64,000 nucleotides of DNA from assembly GCA_024305745.1 (NCBI GenBank), contig JAHRBS010000007.1, positions 372,001 to 436,000 on the forward strand. Reading direction: 5' to 3'. The notes below the pieces were generated by a model. The model was not told the origin of the DNA. It did no database searches and saw only the letters and a list, made by a program, of their open reading frames with translations. Every line of letters begins with the position of its first letter. Within the stretch, counting starts at the first letter, position 1. The DNA is from Polyporus tsugae. Its lineage: Eukaryota > Basidiomycota > Agaricomycetes > Polyporales > Polyporaceae. A program made the translations under genes and the position numbers. This document shows, one piece after another, positions 1 to 11,600 of the stretch.

Positions 1-2885
1 CGGTAGCCCTGTGGGCAAAAGCCCAAATTGATCGACCGTCGCCTTGTACTTCTCAGGGATGCCCGAGACCTCTCTCCGCGGTGCCTGATTGTCCCTGTCA
101 ATCGGGAGAGCCAAGCAATGAGGTCATCACACTTGCCTCTGGGACGTTCTGAACGGAGTCTGACTTCAGCATGAGCTCTACAATACAGCACGTACACTTG
201 CCGCTAGGCTTCGACGTCCCGTCCTGAATTCGTCGCGACACATTGAGAGTGCCCCCGCGCGATGCCAAGACTAATTTTCGCGTCGACTGGAGGATGGATC
301 GCTGGCGCGACAATCGCAAAGAAGCAGCCTTGCCAACCGTCATCTTCGCAATAACGTTTCATATTTGCCAGCGCGATTGGAATCAATCTAGAATGTAGAA
401 ATGAGGTCATCACGCTAGCCTCAGCGTGACTCTAATTCAATACGAACGGAATCTCGAAATAGCTTACCCAATGAACCTCGGACGTCAGTGTGGAGAAGTG
501 AGACTGCACGCGCAACACCTTTTAGTCTGACCTTGGTTACCAATTCGTTCGCCTGCTCTCCATCGACCACGGCCGACGTGCACTGGCCGGCCGGCACGTC
601 CCTCCGTATCTCGGATAGTCTTGCTACGTTTCTCGTACACCGAGTAGTGCACGTTTCAAGTCTGGAAACAATGTGCTAGTCAGTGTGGACCAGAACGTTA
701 CGCTTGCACCGCCGTAATACCACTCACACGACGACCTCGACCTGCTGACAACTACGTCCGCACGAGACGTCGATCCGGATCGTCTGCCGACGGTTCCCGT
801 TCACGGAGGGGAGGGTCTTCGTTTTCCAAGACCTGCCTAGCCTAATTTCCGTTGTTAGTGTTCGCATAGGTTGCGCGTACAATCAGGGGAGGCTCGAGTA
901 CCGGTAAGAAAGATGAGGCGTACTCCAGCGGTGCCCGGCTTCAATGTAACTTATTGCCAATCACGGAAGTCTAGTCCAGCGCACAGATCTCAGCGCCGAC
1001 AACCGGCACAGTCTGAGCTTTCAAACAGTTGGCCGCGTCCAAACGAGTGCTCGTCCCAGGCATTTAGCACTCAACAGAAATTCGCCAAATTATCATGAAC
1101 TGGCAATTTCCCGAGAAGCCATGGGCTCGACACGACCATGCAACCCGAACGCGTAACTTCCGGTCGCTAGTGCGGCGTCGCGATGAGGGGTGTCATGCCC
1201 AATGTGTCATATATTACCGCCGTCGAGTAAGCCACCGTCTAAGCTTTGAGGACTCGGAGTATAGAGATCGTGCTGAAATACCAGCCCGTCCCCGCCTCTC
1301 AGAGCTCGACAGAAATTCGTCAAGTTATCAAGAACTAGACGAATTCCACACGCCCCGGAATGCGCAACTTCCGGTCCCTAACGAGGCGTCACGCGAGCAC
1401 ATGGAAGGTGGGGCAGGACCGTGCCTTGGGCTCTGCTGCATTCAAACACGACGAAGCCTGGGACCGCGAGTCTCCCCTGATGGGCCCGATTGGCCACAGA
1501 ACACGTCGACGAGATCAATGCAGCAGTAAAAAAGATAACGCACCACGTACATGCGTGTTTCACCTCAGCGGGCTCCGCGCAATTTCGCTTGGGCGACAGC
1601 CCGGCAACGCTCCCGTATGACACCAATTGCCCGGTTGCAGTGTGCCAGCATTGTCGTTGCAGCGTCGCACTCGTGCTAATCAAGGGATCTCAGCTGTCTG
1701 GCATAGCAATGGTCGTCAGCAAACCAGCAATCAGTGCAATGCAACGACTAACCGGGATATTGAGTACTGGCCACACGCTTGTAGATCCCCGTGCAGCTTG
1801 GCCGAACGTGCAGATCTGGTACACAACGTAAACGTCTGCGGTCATACCGCGCGCCTTGGAAACCATTTCGCTTACCACCAGTACGGAGATTGTGAGCGGA
1901 GAATTTGAGGTACGCGAGGTGCACAGTGCCGATCTCGCCTTGGACAGCTTGGCAACGCGACTCCACGCTCGTCGCCGATCTGCGATCCGTGAGTAAGGAC
2001 ATCATAGGAACACATAGATCCCTTCTGACGTACCGAGATTGGCTCGTTTAGTCGACCTCGCTCGACCGGACACTGTGGATCGGACTTGGATGCTTATTGC
2101 ATGCTCGTGACATCACCGACATTGGCGAGATGCAACCACGGTCCTTCGGAAGGAATCGCCCGAGAGGCTGGATGTCCGCCAGAGCGCGAGTTCGTCTTTT
2201 CGTGGTTAGATAAACGTCATTTCCACGCCGTAACAGACACCTGTGGTAAGTACCGTCAGCACAAGCACTTCCTAGCTCGACATTTGCTTGAGCTAACCTT
2301 CTCGTAGCGAATATTTGCGGCCGCACACAGAACCCTGCTGTAAGGAACGACCCTGATGTTAAAACTCGCCGATTGGTCGGGCACAAGTCGTGATTCAGCC
2401 TTAGCGTTGCAATTGGCACGTACTTACAGTTGCAATCCGTAGTTCTGCCGATTTGTTCTGCTGGAGCTTGACCACTGAGCTGTACTTGGTTTCAAAGTGG
2501 CGCGAGAAACGTCCTCCACGTCGCAGCAGTGTGCCGGTGTCTGCAAAGACGCCAATGTCAATATCTTGCGCCGGGCGTCAGGTCCGGACGGGACAGGTTC
2601 GAAGCTGGCTGTATGCGCGCAGGTAGACAATATTGATTCCACTTTCGAGTAAGATAAGCAGTCAAAACACACGAAACAGACCAACCTGGAAATTGATAGT
2701 AAATGATGTACGACGTACCTGGTGTTTCCCCGCGCATAGGTTGGGTAGCTGTATGCCGTCTCAGGGTCTTCAATCGCACGTCCGGCTCTAGACGAGCCCG
2801 GACATCGACGAACTCCGGTAGCACGACGCGTCTGCATGCCAAAACAATATGGCCAAAATCATTCATTTAACGCTCTACACCTCAA
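1..2885. other. No recognisable gene; short unsupported open frames only
   Basis: Open frames here reach about 120-145 codons on both strands, but none shows a recognisable domain, a consistent splice pattern or a family motif. I see no tRNA or simple-repeat array. The only structure noticed is a degenerate direct repeat at about 1075-1410, listed separately. The stretch is best read as intergenic or decayed sequence. Confidence 0.5.
1075..1410 (+). repeat. Degenerate direct repeat, two copies about 235 bp apart
   Basis: Two blocks resemble each other in order. The first (about 1075-1185) runs from CAGAAATTCGCCAAATTATC through ACTTCCGGTCGCTAGTGCGG. The second (about 1308-1405) runs from CAGAAATTCGTCAAGTTATC through ACTTCCGGTCCCTAACGAGG. 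The similarity is imperfect and includes indels, which suggests an old local duplication. No function is evident. Confidence 0.5.
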
Positions 2886-3600
2886 ATGGCGCCGCTCTAT
2901 CGTCTACGGACCAGACTACTCGCATCTCCTTCACACGTCCACGCGAACAACATGCCTGCTATTCGTGACCATTCCACTACCTCAACGCGCATATGCGGGC
3001 ACGAGCGAGCGTACTCGACCGGCCTCGCAAAGCTCAAGGCTGCGCTCCGTGATAAAATGACGGGCAAACTCAGTACGTACCCATCGGGCACACACTCAGG
3101 CTCGTCGCAATACGGTCTAACGAAAAGAAATGCTAGGGCAACTCACCGGGAATCCAAACGTGAAGATGCGATGGTCGAAAAAGGGGTACGCACTCGGCGT
3201 CGTCGTCCGCGGTGGCCACCACTTGCGCTCATGGCCGACGTACGCCAATATCCCCTTCGCGGACCCCAGCGCGATCCCGGGCGGCCAGCCCACCATGCGC
3301 TTCCTCCTCGCGCTCTGGGACGTCGGTATCCTCCGCTTCGAGCCTGCGACCGCCAAAGACATCGACCTCGCCCGCCGAAACCCGGATGCCGTCCTGCCGG
3401 GCACACCGCCCGCACTCCCCGCTCCGTTGTGCTGGGGCCCATTCGGGCGGAACGACATCGGCCTTGGTCGCCGCCGTCCAAAGACAAACCCGCTCGGCCT
3501 GCCGCTAAGACGTCCGAAAAATGGCCCAAAGACTGCAAAGCTCTTGTTTGACTCAGACGTGGAGGACGACGAGATTGTCGACACAGAGGCGGAGATCTAG
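2886..3600 (+). CDS. Conserved hypothetical protein, two exons, about 216 aa
   Basis: Predicted exons are 2886-3072 and 3137-3600, joined across a 64-nt intron (GTACGT...CTAG) that keeps the frame open and gives 216 residues. The central part has the pattern NPNVKMRW, then WPTYANIPFADPSAIPGG, then MRFLLALWDVGILRF. From memory, a similar M-x-W...WP-x-x-IPF...LLxxWxxG pattern recurs in agaricomycete hypothetical proteins of unknown role; I cannot verify this here. The C-terminus is basic (RRRPKTNPLGL, PLRRPKNGPKTAK) followed by an acidic tail (DSDVEDDEIVDTEAEI). No signal peptide or membrane segment is seen. ATG 2886 is the first in frame, and the first exon is the least certain part. The antisense frames over 3117-3676 are shadows of the G+C-rich exon 2. 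Confidence 0.5.
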
Positions 3601-3987
3601 TAGCGAGAACCGAGACCAGTCGGGTAGAGCCATGCTGTAGTTGATTCAGTCCTCTTCTGTTGCTGACGACGAGCACTGAGAAGGACTAGCGAACGTAAAA
3701 GGCACCAGGGATAGTGATTTACCACGGTGCAAGCGCATACAGCAGTGGCCGGCGGGAACGGTTGGGTGGGGACGTGGTGGTCAAGAGCAAGCGGGAAATG
3801 CGATGACGCGCGACGCGAGAGCTCTGTTTCCCATAATGGCAGGCACGAGCGCCTCGGGCGTGGTGGCGCTCTGCGAGCCGATTTCCCAAGTCCGTCCCTC
3901 TCTCTTCGCGCTTGACATCTATCATTGGTCCATTGGTCCATGAAGCCCGTCGGATAAAAATTCCTGGAACATGGCAAGACTCTTCGG

Positions 3988-4245
3988 ATGTCTGTTGCAT
4001 ACATCTCAGCTCTGGGCCTTTGCGTGCTTGCTGCCAGGGGCTTGGAAATTTGTGCTACCGCTGTTCCGACTCCCGAGTCGTCTTCTCCGAGGCCAGGCTC
4101 CGACTCCTTTGCAATCGGATATGCTTGCAATACATTCCCTGATAATGTATGTGTCAGTTGGTGAGCTATATTTTACTTTCTCCAAGTGCTGAGTGATAGA
4201 ATCCACAGGACCGTGCACTGTGATCGCGCAAATTTGCTTCCCTGA
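3988..4245 (+). CDS. Candidate small secreted protein, two exons, 69 aa
   Basis: ATG 3988 opens a hydrophobic N-terminus (MSVAYISALGLCVLAARG) like a signal peptide, followed by a Pro/Ser-rich linker and a few cysteines (ICATAV, YACNTF, DNVCVSW, VHCDRAN). Exon 1 would be 3988-4160 and exon 2 4209-4245, with a 48-nt intron starting at a consensus GTGAGC (4161) and ending CCACAG, giving 69 residues. A TATA-like ATAAAAA lies about 34 nt before the ATG. Against the call, an out-of-frame ATG at 3971 precedes it, the 5' UTR would be very short, and no family is recognised. It could be a small effector-like secreted peptide or a chance frame. Confidence 0.28.
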
Positions 4246-5699
4246 AGTCTCGTGGTCTAAACATTCTGAGTATACTGATATGCCAGATCTCCCAGTTGAA
4301 AGCAAATGACCGAGAAATTCACACTGACAAATATCATTCTGAGCGCTGCACGTTGCATCTGTTCTGAATATCTCATCTGAATATCGCGTAGCATCTTGAA
4401 TGTGTGCCGAATGTTCTGAAGCTTCTGAGTGTCCTAAGCGTCGGCTTGCTGCACACAGAAAACTTCAAGCCAGTCATGATCGGCTATGAAATGTTGAGTA
4501 ACAAACCATAGCAACGCGGGGGCGAGACTCCGCCCGACCCCCGGCGCAGCTGATTGACCCTGGATGCATGACATGTTTCCAAATGTTAGGCTGGCTGATG
4601 TCAGAGAAATTGACAGCAACCTACCAGTGTCGGACACTCATCCGGACTGCTCGCCATCCTATCCCACCATCAGGGTCCGTCCCCTCGCTCAAACCCCTTT
4701 CCTTCTCATCTACCCGCCACCCCGCCGACGTCCTTCCCCATCACCCCCTCCCTCACCTCCATGCTTTCTACGCCAATGATGTGCGTGCTCGTCCACCTCA
4801 ATCATTCCCTCCGACATCTATCTCACCAGTGCGAGGAACGTGGTTTAGACGAGCATACAATCGCCCGTATGCGTACTAGAAGACGAGCCTGTGCCTATCA
4901 AGGTGAGTACGCACAACTTCGACATCCACAGGTCGTGTGCTTACCAAGAAAATTTCACCGTGTGTGTTCAGCCATTCCATGTGAAGTTAGAATGGCCCGA
5001 AAGTCGCAGACCCAGTGGAACACAAGAGCCGACCATTCGTGGAGGTGCATTGCGCTCCGAGCCAAGGCGTCCGATGTCGAGCGCTTGACTGATCAGTGTT
5101 CGGCAGTTTGCGATCGGCGGCCAAGTGCCTGCATTCAACATGATCCAAATTGCGGCTCTCCCTCCCTTCGTCCCACCAACGCTCCGTCAACGTCGAATCG
5201 CCCCACAACATGGACTACCCTGGACGATTTCGTGCATAACACGACCCTCCCGCATAATATTCACCCCTGAATGTCACCGCCGGCGGGTGCGTGAACTCGC
5301 TTCGGAAGTGTGGCGTGTGCGGTACGGTGTCCCTTGGACCGCCTTGGACCGCACATTGCATTTTGAATGGGGTATATGCGCCGGTAAATACCTTTACAGC
5401 GAACTCCAGCACGATTACTGACTTAGGTTGTCCAATAGTGCCGGATCGCGCGGGAGATGGCGGCGGAGTCAAGTTTTCTTCGTGTTTGCAAGTTGGGACG
5501 GCCGCGCATGCACAAGTCTACGGCGACGGGTTCCAGGTGCTGCCTCCGCACGCGAAGCTTGGCATCCAACGCACTTGCGAGCTCGTTTCTCGCCCGAGTT
5601 CTCGACCGCGTGACTGGATGACAGCCCGCGATCCCCCGCCCGCTGTCTCGGACATGCCCGGAGCCCTCGCTCTCTGACCTGGCTCTGCTGCTGTCCAAC
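4246..5699. other. Intergenic; nothing supported
   Basis: Short frames occur on both strands, but none has a domain, a convincing splice structure or a paralogue in the window. A minor duplication (TCTGAATATCTCATCTGAATATCG, near 4368-4390) is the only local repeat seen. Confidence 0.4.
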
Positions 5700-8060
5700 G
5701 TGCTTGGAGCTGCTTGGAGTCGAGGAAGAGAGCGCAAGTGCGCCGGCCGCTGGGTCTCCCTTTGCGTCTCTGCCTGCCGGCCTCCCAGGCCCGCACTCCG
5801 TCCTGCGTCCGGCCCGCCCACGTTCCGGCGCGGATCCCTCGTGGTTCACTTCTCCTGCGTCCTACGTCCTGCCGTCCGAAGATTGCTCTCCGACTCTCCC
5901 TCCTCGTTTTTCAACTCCCTCGCCGACGATGGGAACATAGGACTTCAGGTTTGTGGCCGTGATTTCGTCCTTTCGCCTTGTGATTCTGACCACATCTTTT
6001 GCAGGGGATCCGTCTTTCGAGTGCGACGACTAAGGATGTGGCGAACCTCGATGATATCAGCTTTGACGGCTCGTCAAACTGCGTAAGCATCATCCTGGAT
6101 CAGAAGACGAACCGGATGAGACATATAAACGGACGAACCTGTCGCGACGGCAGCGTCCAGATACTAAACTCGGCCGACACCACGTGAAGGCTTACAAGTA
6201 GACTGGAGTAGTTGGGCATGGCATCCGCGAGTCGCTCCCCGCAACATCGAGCGCGCTAAAGAGCTCAAAAGTCGGCTACGACGGCCTTCATGTCCCACAC
6301 TCGCGAAGGTCGCGAGGTGCTCTGCCATCCTCAACTCTTCAAGTCGATCGGTATCAAGGTCCGCCGCTGCGTCCATGACTGTCCTGCCGTTGGTACGCAC
6401 CCGCCGCCACCAACACTCGGCCTCTTCGCATCTCCGTTCTGGTTGCGCCACGAGCGTCCGAGTTCTCCGCCTCGGATGCGGCTCCTCCCAGACTGTATCT
6501 CCGTTTCTTTGCGTGGGACTAGGTGGGACTGTGATCGCGATCGAACGCGCCGCACTCTCTTGCCCTCTCCAGCCCAGTTCTCCCTTCCATGCCGCCGGTT
6601 CTTTGACCCCTCGCTCGTTTTGCCAAGATTGTTCTCCGACTCTCTGCCGGCTTTCCGCTCATCCATCGTGTTCGCCTTCCCCGAGCATTCTACTGGCACC
6701 CGGTCGGCGTCGCTCGTTCTCCCGGCGGAGGCTCGCTCGATTGAAGTTTGGTCCGGCATGGCCTGCGTTCCGTCGAACACATCCGGGGGTTCGCTCTCGG
6801 ACACTCTGGCGGACCGCCCGTGCTCTCCTTATCAGTGTAGGAGAAAGCACCGACGCGCTGTGTCTCACGCCGGCTCTATCGCGCATTTGCGGGAATCACC
6901 ACAGGCGAGTTCATGTCCACCTCTTGAATGCTTCTCCGAGACTTTGCCGCTGACTCTCCCGCCAGTTTGTCCTTGGCGTTTGATGAGGAAGAAAAACACT
7001 CTGCTCCCGACCCATCCGCCACCACGCGCCATGAGCGTGTTACCAGTACTGGGTTCGCGCCGTCACCTGGTGCGTTCACCCGGTTTCGTCTGTTTGCGAT
7101 TGTTTGAGCTGACGTTCCTCTCATGTAGGACTCACGGTCGGCTACGACTGCTTTGGCGGATCTGTGATGTCGGCCATCCTCAACTCTTCAAGTCGATCGG
7201 CATCAAGCTCCCAATGTACGGTCCACCCTGCTTCTACCACCATCCGGGTCCTTTGGTACGCACTGGCCACCGCCGATGTTCCTTTCTCTGTCGTCGCGAG
7301 TCGGACGGTGCGCCACGGGCGTTCTAGTCTGTCGCCTCGAGCGCACCTCCTCCCCGACTGTGCCGCTCCTTTCATGTGGAACGGAGGGCGGCGCGAACTC
7401 GCTCAACCACGACTGGGATCCACCCGCGCTCCTGCGTCCGGAGCTCGGTTCTCTATCCAGTTCTCGCTCCCCTCCATTGCCTCTCTGCAACCTTTCTCGT
7501 TCTCTCGAGATTGTTCTCCGACTCTCCCGCCGGCTTTCCGCTCATGTCTTGATGAGGAAGAAGAACGCCCTGGTCGTGTTCCCCTTCGCGCGGCTCCCGA
7601 GCGTCTTACCGGTACCAGGGGGGAGTAAATAGTTCTCGCCGCGCAGGCGGTGCAACCGCTTTCTTTATCCCACCACGCCGGCTCTACCGCGCATTTGCGG
7701 GAATCATTGCTGGTGAGTTCGTCTCCACGTCGTTAAATGCTTCCCCGAAGCTTTTCCGCTGACTCTCCTGCCAGCCCCTCCTTGGCGCGTTTGATGAGGA
7801 AGAATGCGCTGCTCCGGGCTGGTTCGCCACCACGGGCCGCGAGTGTCTTATAAGTACTGGGCTGGCGCGGGTGCGTCCGCGCGGTTTCGTCTGTTGGCGA
7901 TTGTTTGAGCTGATGTTCCTCTGTTGCAGGATGCGCGGTCGCACATCCTCAACTCTTCAAGTCGGTCGCCGCTTGTCGACTCGAATGCAAGTGTACGCGA
8001 CCCTCCAGTCCGGGTGCGGAGCTGCTGGTGCCCGGTAGCTGTTAAGCGGTACGGGTGTCC
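5700..8060 (+). repeat. Decayed tandem copies of a 0.75-0.85 kb gene-like unit
   Basis: The same blocks recur in the same order. CATCCTCAACTCTTCAAGTC is found near 6328, 7178 and 7946. ATTGTTCTCCGACTCTC or a close variant occurs near 5884, 6627 and 7511. TTTGATGAGGAAGAA or a close variant occurs near 6980, 7550 and 7791. A block beginning CGCCGGCTCTA-CGCGCATTTGC occurs near 6870 and 7677. Polypyrimidine-AG ends (CTCTCATGTAG before 7130, CTCTGTTGCAG before 7930) sit just before repeated blocks, so each unit looks like a piece of an intron-containing gene. No copy keeps a long open frame, and frames shift between copies. I read it as a degenerated tandem gene duplication of unknown function. 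The spacing (about 850, then 770 bp) shows indels between units. Confidence 0.6.
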
Positions 8061-8255
8061 TGGGCGCAGTCATGTCAACGAGGCCCTCTGAATGCTCGTA
8101 CTTAGTTGAAATATGATGTCCATGCTTTCTGAAGTAACCGGAGTGTGTAGACCACGAGTAGCGTAGATCTTCCTGCGTACACTGCGTGCGAGTCGCCAGG
8201 GCGGGGTCCTTTGAAGTAGCGTAGACTCCCGGCGTGCATACAGAGTGCTACTGTA

Positions 8256-8313
8256 CAACGACACTTAGTACTACTACCACTAACTAGTACAAACGACACT
8301 TAGTACTTAGTAC
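8256..8313 (+). repeat. Short direct repeat with ACTTAGTAC core
   Basis: ACAACGACACTTAGTAC and ACAAACGACACTTAGTAC lie about 37 bp apart and are followed by a further CTTAGTAC. They lie upstream of the shugoshin gene. No role is evident. Confidence 0.5.
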
Positions 8314-8595
8314 AAATGAGAGTCAAGGGCTGTCCACGGTCGGTTTCTGTGCGTGCCAAAACGGGCACAACACGACGCGAGATTGCGATCTGCGGTGGAG
8401 CAGAGTGGAGCCGATCTGTAGCCTAAACGCGCATCCTTCTCTCTCGATCACAGCTCGATCGCCACGACCGCGAGCTGGCACCAAACTGATTGTTGCCTTG
8501 TGATCGCTCCACGCGACGAGAACTCGAACAACCACCTCGCCATCTCCCACAACGACGACGACCCCCCCAGGACCCCCTGCTCGCCGTCGCCCGCG

Positions 8596-10945
8596 ACGAG
8601 CAGACGACAGTCGCGTATATCCATCGATGCCCGACAGAATGACACCCTCCTCGAGTTCGAGAACTGTGCGTGTTCCCAACGGGGTGTTCCCCACCCTCCG
8701 TCACCTCCGTCCATGCGATCTCACACTCATACTCCCATGCCTGCCCAGTCAAGAAGAAATTCCTCCTTGCCAACAAGCACATCACCAAGTGCGTGCGGCC
8801 CCCCCCAGTTATATTGAACACTAACACCGACTGTGGCTGGACAATTAGGTTGAACTCGACCCTTAGCGGACGGATCGAAGAACTGAACGCACAGATATCC
8901 ACTCTCTACGTCGAGAACCTCCGCCTTCGCGCTTCAGAGATCGCGCTCACCTCGCAGTTGAAGAAGGAACGGGAGAAGTCGAGAAAGATCTTGGCAGATA
9001 CGGAGTCCGCGGTGAGCACGACCTTCATCTGTTGAGGCTGTTATATTGGCCCCCCGCACATGCTCTGTATGAAATGAGCTCCTCGATCACCTTTGCACGG
9101 ATCCTGTACTCGAGTTCTTGACGCGTGTCCCATGAGGATACCTATCAGGAGCTGCTCGTGCAGGCGGTTTGGCACAGTGGTCGAAGAGTGGGTAGGAGAC
9201 ACCACGCAGCCATCCGCATACGCCTGAAGGCTTTTGCGTGGTCAGGTTGAGGCATCTATGAAACTGGGGTAGATGTATGCGTCTGTTCGAGGACAAAAGC
9301 CCTCTTTTGGATCTTGTTTGAAGCTTTTAGGGCGTACGCTTACCATTCAGAGGTAAAGTAGCGGGGAACACCCCCATTCCAAGCTCACGAAGCCCTTGCC
9401 ACACGGTATATGTGAGACGCAACAGTATGATGCTCATATCTTCTTCCTTTGCAGACACACTCGCTCATGAAACAATTGGGGCTCATCCGGAAATCTTTCG
9501 GCGTTCCTCATGGCCGAACTACCCCCGAGTCTCATCCACCACCTCCACGCGCAAGACGTCCAATTCCTGATCCCAACGTCTCCCCACCACCCAATCGTAT
9601 AGCTCGTCCGCCGACAATTCCCGTTCTCGTGGAAGACGAAGAGCCCAATCAGTCGTCTCCGGAAGACATGGACGTGGACGACCTACCGGGATCCAGCCCG
9701 ACGCTGCCGAAGAAGCGCACCAAGATCAGGTCAGGGTCGTCTACTACGAGCCGTCTTCCGGTTCCCCTATCGAAGGCGCCGTCTCCACCTGCTGTCGGGG
9801 TGTTGCAATTCGAGTTCGACGAGCAATTGGTCAACGCCGGGAAACGACGACCTTCTCGGCGACACAGCGGCCTCCTGCCAGTGACCAGCGTCTCGATCAC
9901 AGCAGCTGTCACTGACAGCCTCGATCGCGCTCTCAGCCCTGTTCCCGATTCGCCTATACGGAGGGCGTTGGAAGAAGACGATTTAGCGACCGCAGAGCCT
10001 GATGAAGATGAGGTTGAGGCGATACTTCAGAGCGTCACCAAACGGAAGAGCAGGAGGGAGAGCGATCGAGCGCGCGAGTCTGATGCGGAGGTGGTGGCCC
10101 GGCCACGCGAACGCAAGAAGCGCGTTACGGAGCAACTAGCGGATGGTTTAGGGAGTGGCAAGTTCAAACTGAAGGACGTCACCAACGCCCAGGCGAGCCG
10201 CTCGTCTGGTACGTTCAGGAGACATGAAATATACGCGGGTTCTGGTGTCTCACGAACTCTGCATGACACAGATCCCGAGCGGCAGCATACACCGGACGTT
10301 GATGCACCCACCTCCGCCACCAGCCTATCGAGCAGCTCTACACGGAACTTCCTCTCCACACCCGCCACAACCCCTGCGCCTGGGTCTAAGCCGTCGTCCC
10401 ATCTGCCCACACCGCGCTCCTCGAGCCCTATTGCGCTTCCATCTCAGTCCGAGCCGGAGCCCTTTGGCGACTGGTCGTGCGCGTCGAGCACGAAGCAGCG
10501 TCAACTACGCGGAACCCAAGCTCAATACGTAAGTCTCCAATCGGGTCCTGTATTTCGATGTCTCGGTAACCTACTATCTTCTTTCTACAGGAAGATGCGA
10601 AAGCCCGACCCCGCACCAGCAACTGCGACATCAAGACGCTCCTCAGCCTCCACCTCGGCAGCCTACGAGGAGCCTCTACCACTTTCTTCGCGGTCGTCGT
10701 CATCGAACGGTACGGAGGCCGATCCCGAGCCTGCACCTGCGGGTACCACGAAGCGCAAGAAGTCCCGGGTGTACGCCCCTCCGGAAGACGACGAGGAGAG
10801 CGAGGGGACACAGGCCGATGCGGAGTTTGGCGGCCTTCGCACCGGTACATGGGGCGGCGTGGACGGCCGACGGCGCAGCGTCAACGTATCGGGCGTACGC
10901 AGAGTCGAAGGAGACGACGCCCGTCGACACAGTATGGCCGTATAG
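8596..10945 (+). CDS. SGO1: Shugoshin (centromeric cohesion protector), six exons
   Basis: Shugoshin binds centromeric chromatin and recruits PP2A to protect cohesin. The exons read as about 8596-8665, 8749-8788, 8849-9011, 9455-10208, about 10324-10528 and 10591-10945. The N-terminus carries the family coiled coil (ENFKKKFLLANKHITK, LNSTLSGRIEELNAQI, STLYVENLRLRASEI). A basic Ser-rich middle includes KLKDVTN. The family C-terminal basic box (RARRARSSVNYAEPKLNTKM) is split by the last intron. That box is read in a different frame from the long open frame 9449-10945, so an intron of length 1 modulo 3 near 10209-10323 is required. The first intron junction restores ENFKKK exactly. The third intron (443 nt) is unusually long. 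No ATG lies in frame at the 5' end: the frame is open from about 8422, with ACG 8596 standing where MSRR would be expected. The start is therefore an upstream exon or a non-AUG codon. Confidence 0.85.
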
Positions 10946-11600
10946 CCCTCGTGTTAGGGCCGATCCCCCGTGCGTTCCAACATCGCACTCGATGAACGGG
11001 TTGGGGTTACCTTCCGGTCCACCCATCCTGTTCTCATTCCAATATCTCGACGCCCCAGGTGCTGAGCCCGCTGCACGACACGATGACCGGCGCGCCCGCA
11101 GCGATGCGGTTACATATGTCTATGGTGATGATGACTTTATGATATCGATATGATATGTACCCTGATGATCCGCGAGACCTTTCAGTTGCCACACCTACTT
11201 ACGGCGTCTTCCCGCAACGCGCCAGATATATAATATTACCCCGGCTTCTTGTCAGTACGCAAGCGGAACGAACCAAGCTGTATCATATGTATCATATCCA
11301 TATTTTCTTCTTCCCGTGAATATATATTCGTTGTGCTTTGTTGACTGTAAGACTCGGGATTGTGTGTTACCCAATGTTGCGAAGTGACACCAACCCGCGC
11401 AAGTAAGGACAATTAATCGACCCTGTCAGTGTTACGTAATGCATAGAATGAGCTGTCCGAGAATGGCAGCTTTGACGCCCGACACATCTTGTCTCGAACT
11501 TCAACAATCGTGCAACCACCCGCTGCTCCCTTATTTCTTGGTTCTTGGTTATATTTTTGCTATATTCCTGGTACGCACCTGGCCCTACTAATTTGCGACT
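10946..11600. other. Intergenic, AT-rich
   Basis: This lies between two same-strand genes and is clearly richer in A+T than its surroundings (ATATATAATATTACC near 11227, several TATCATATG). It probably contains the shugoshin 3' UTR and the promoter of the next gene. No structured RNA or further gene is seen. Confidence 0.5.
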
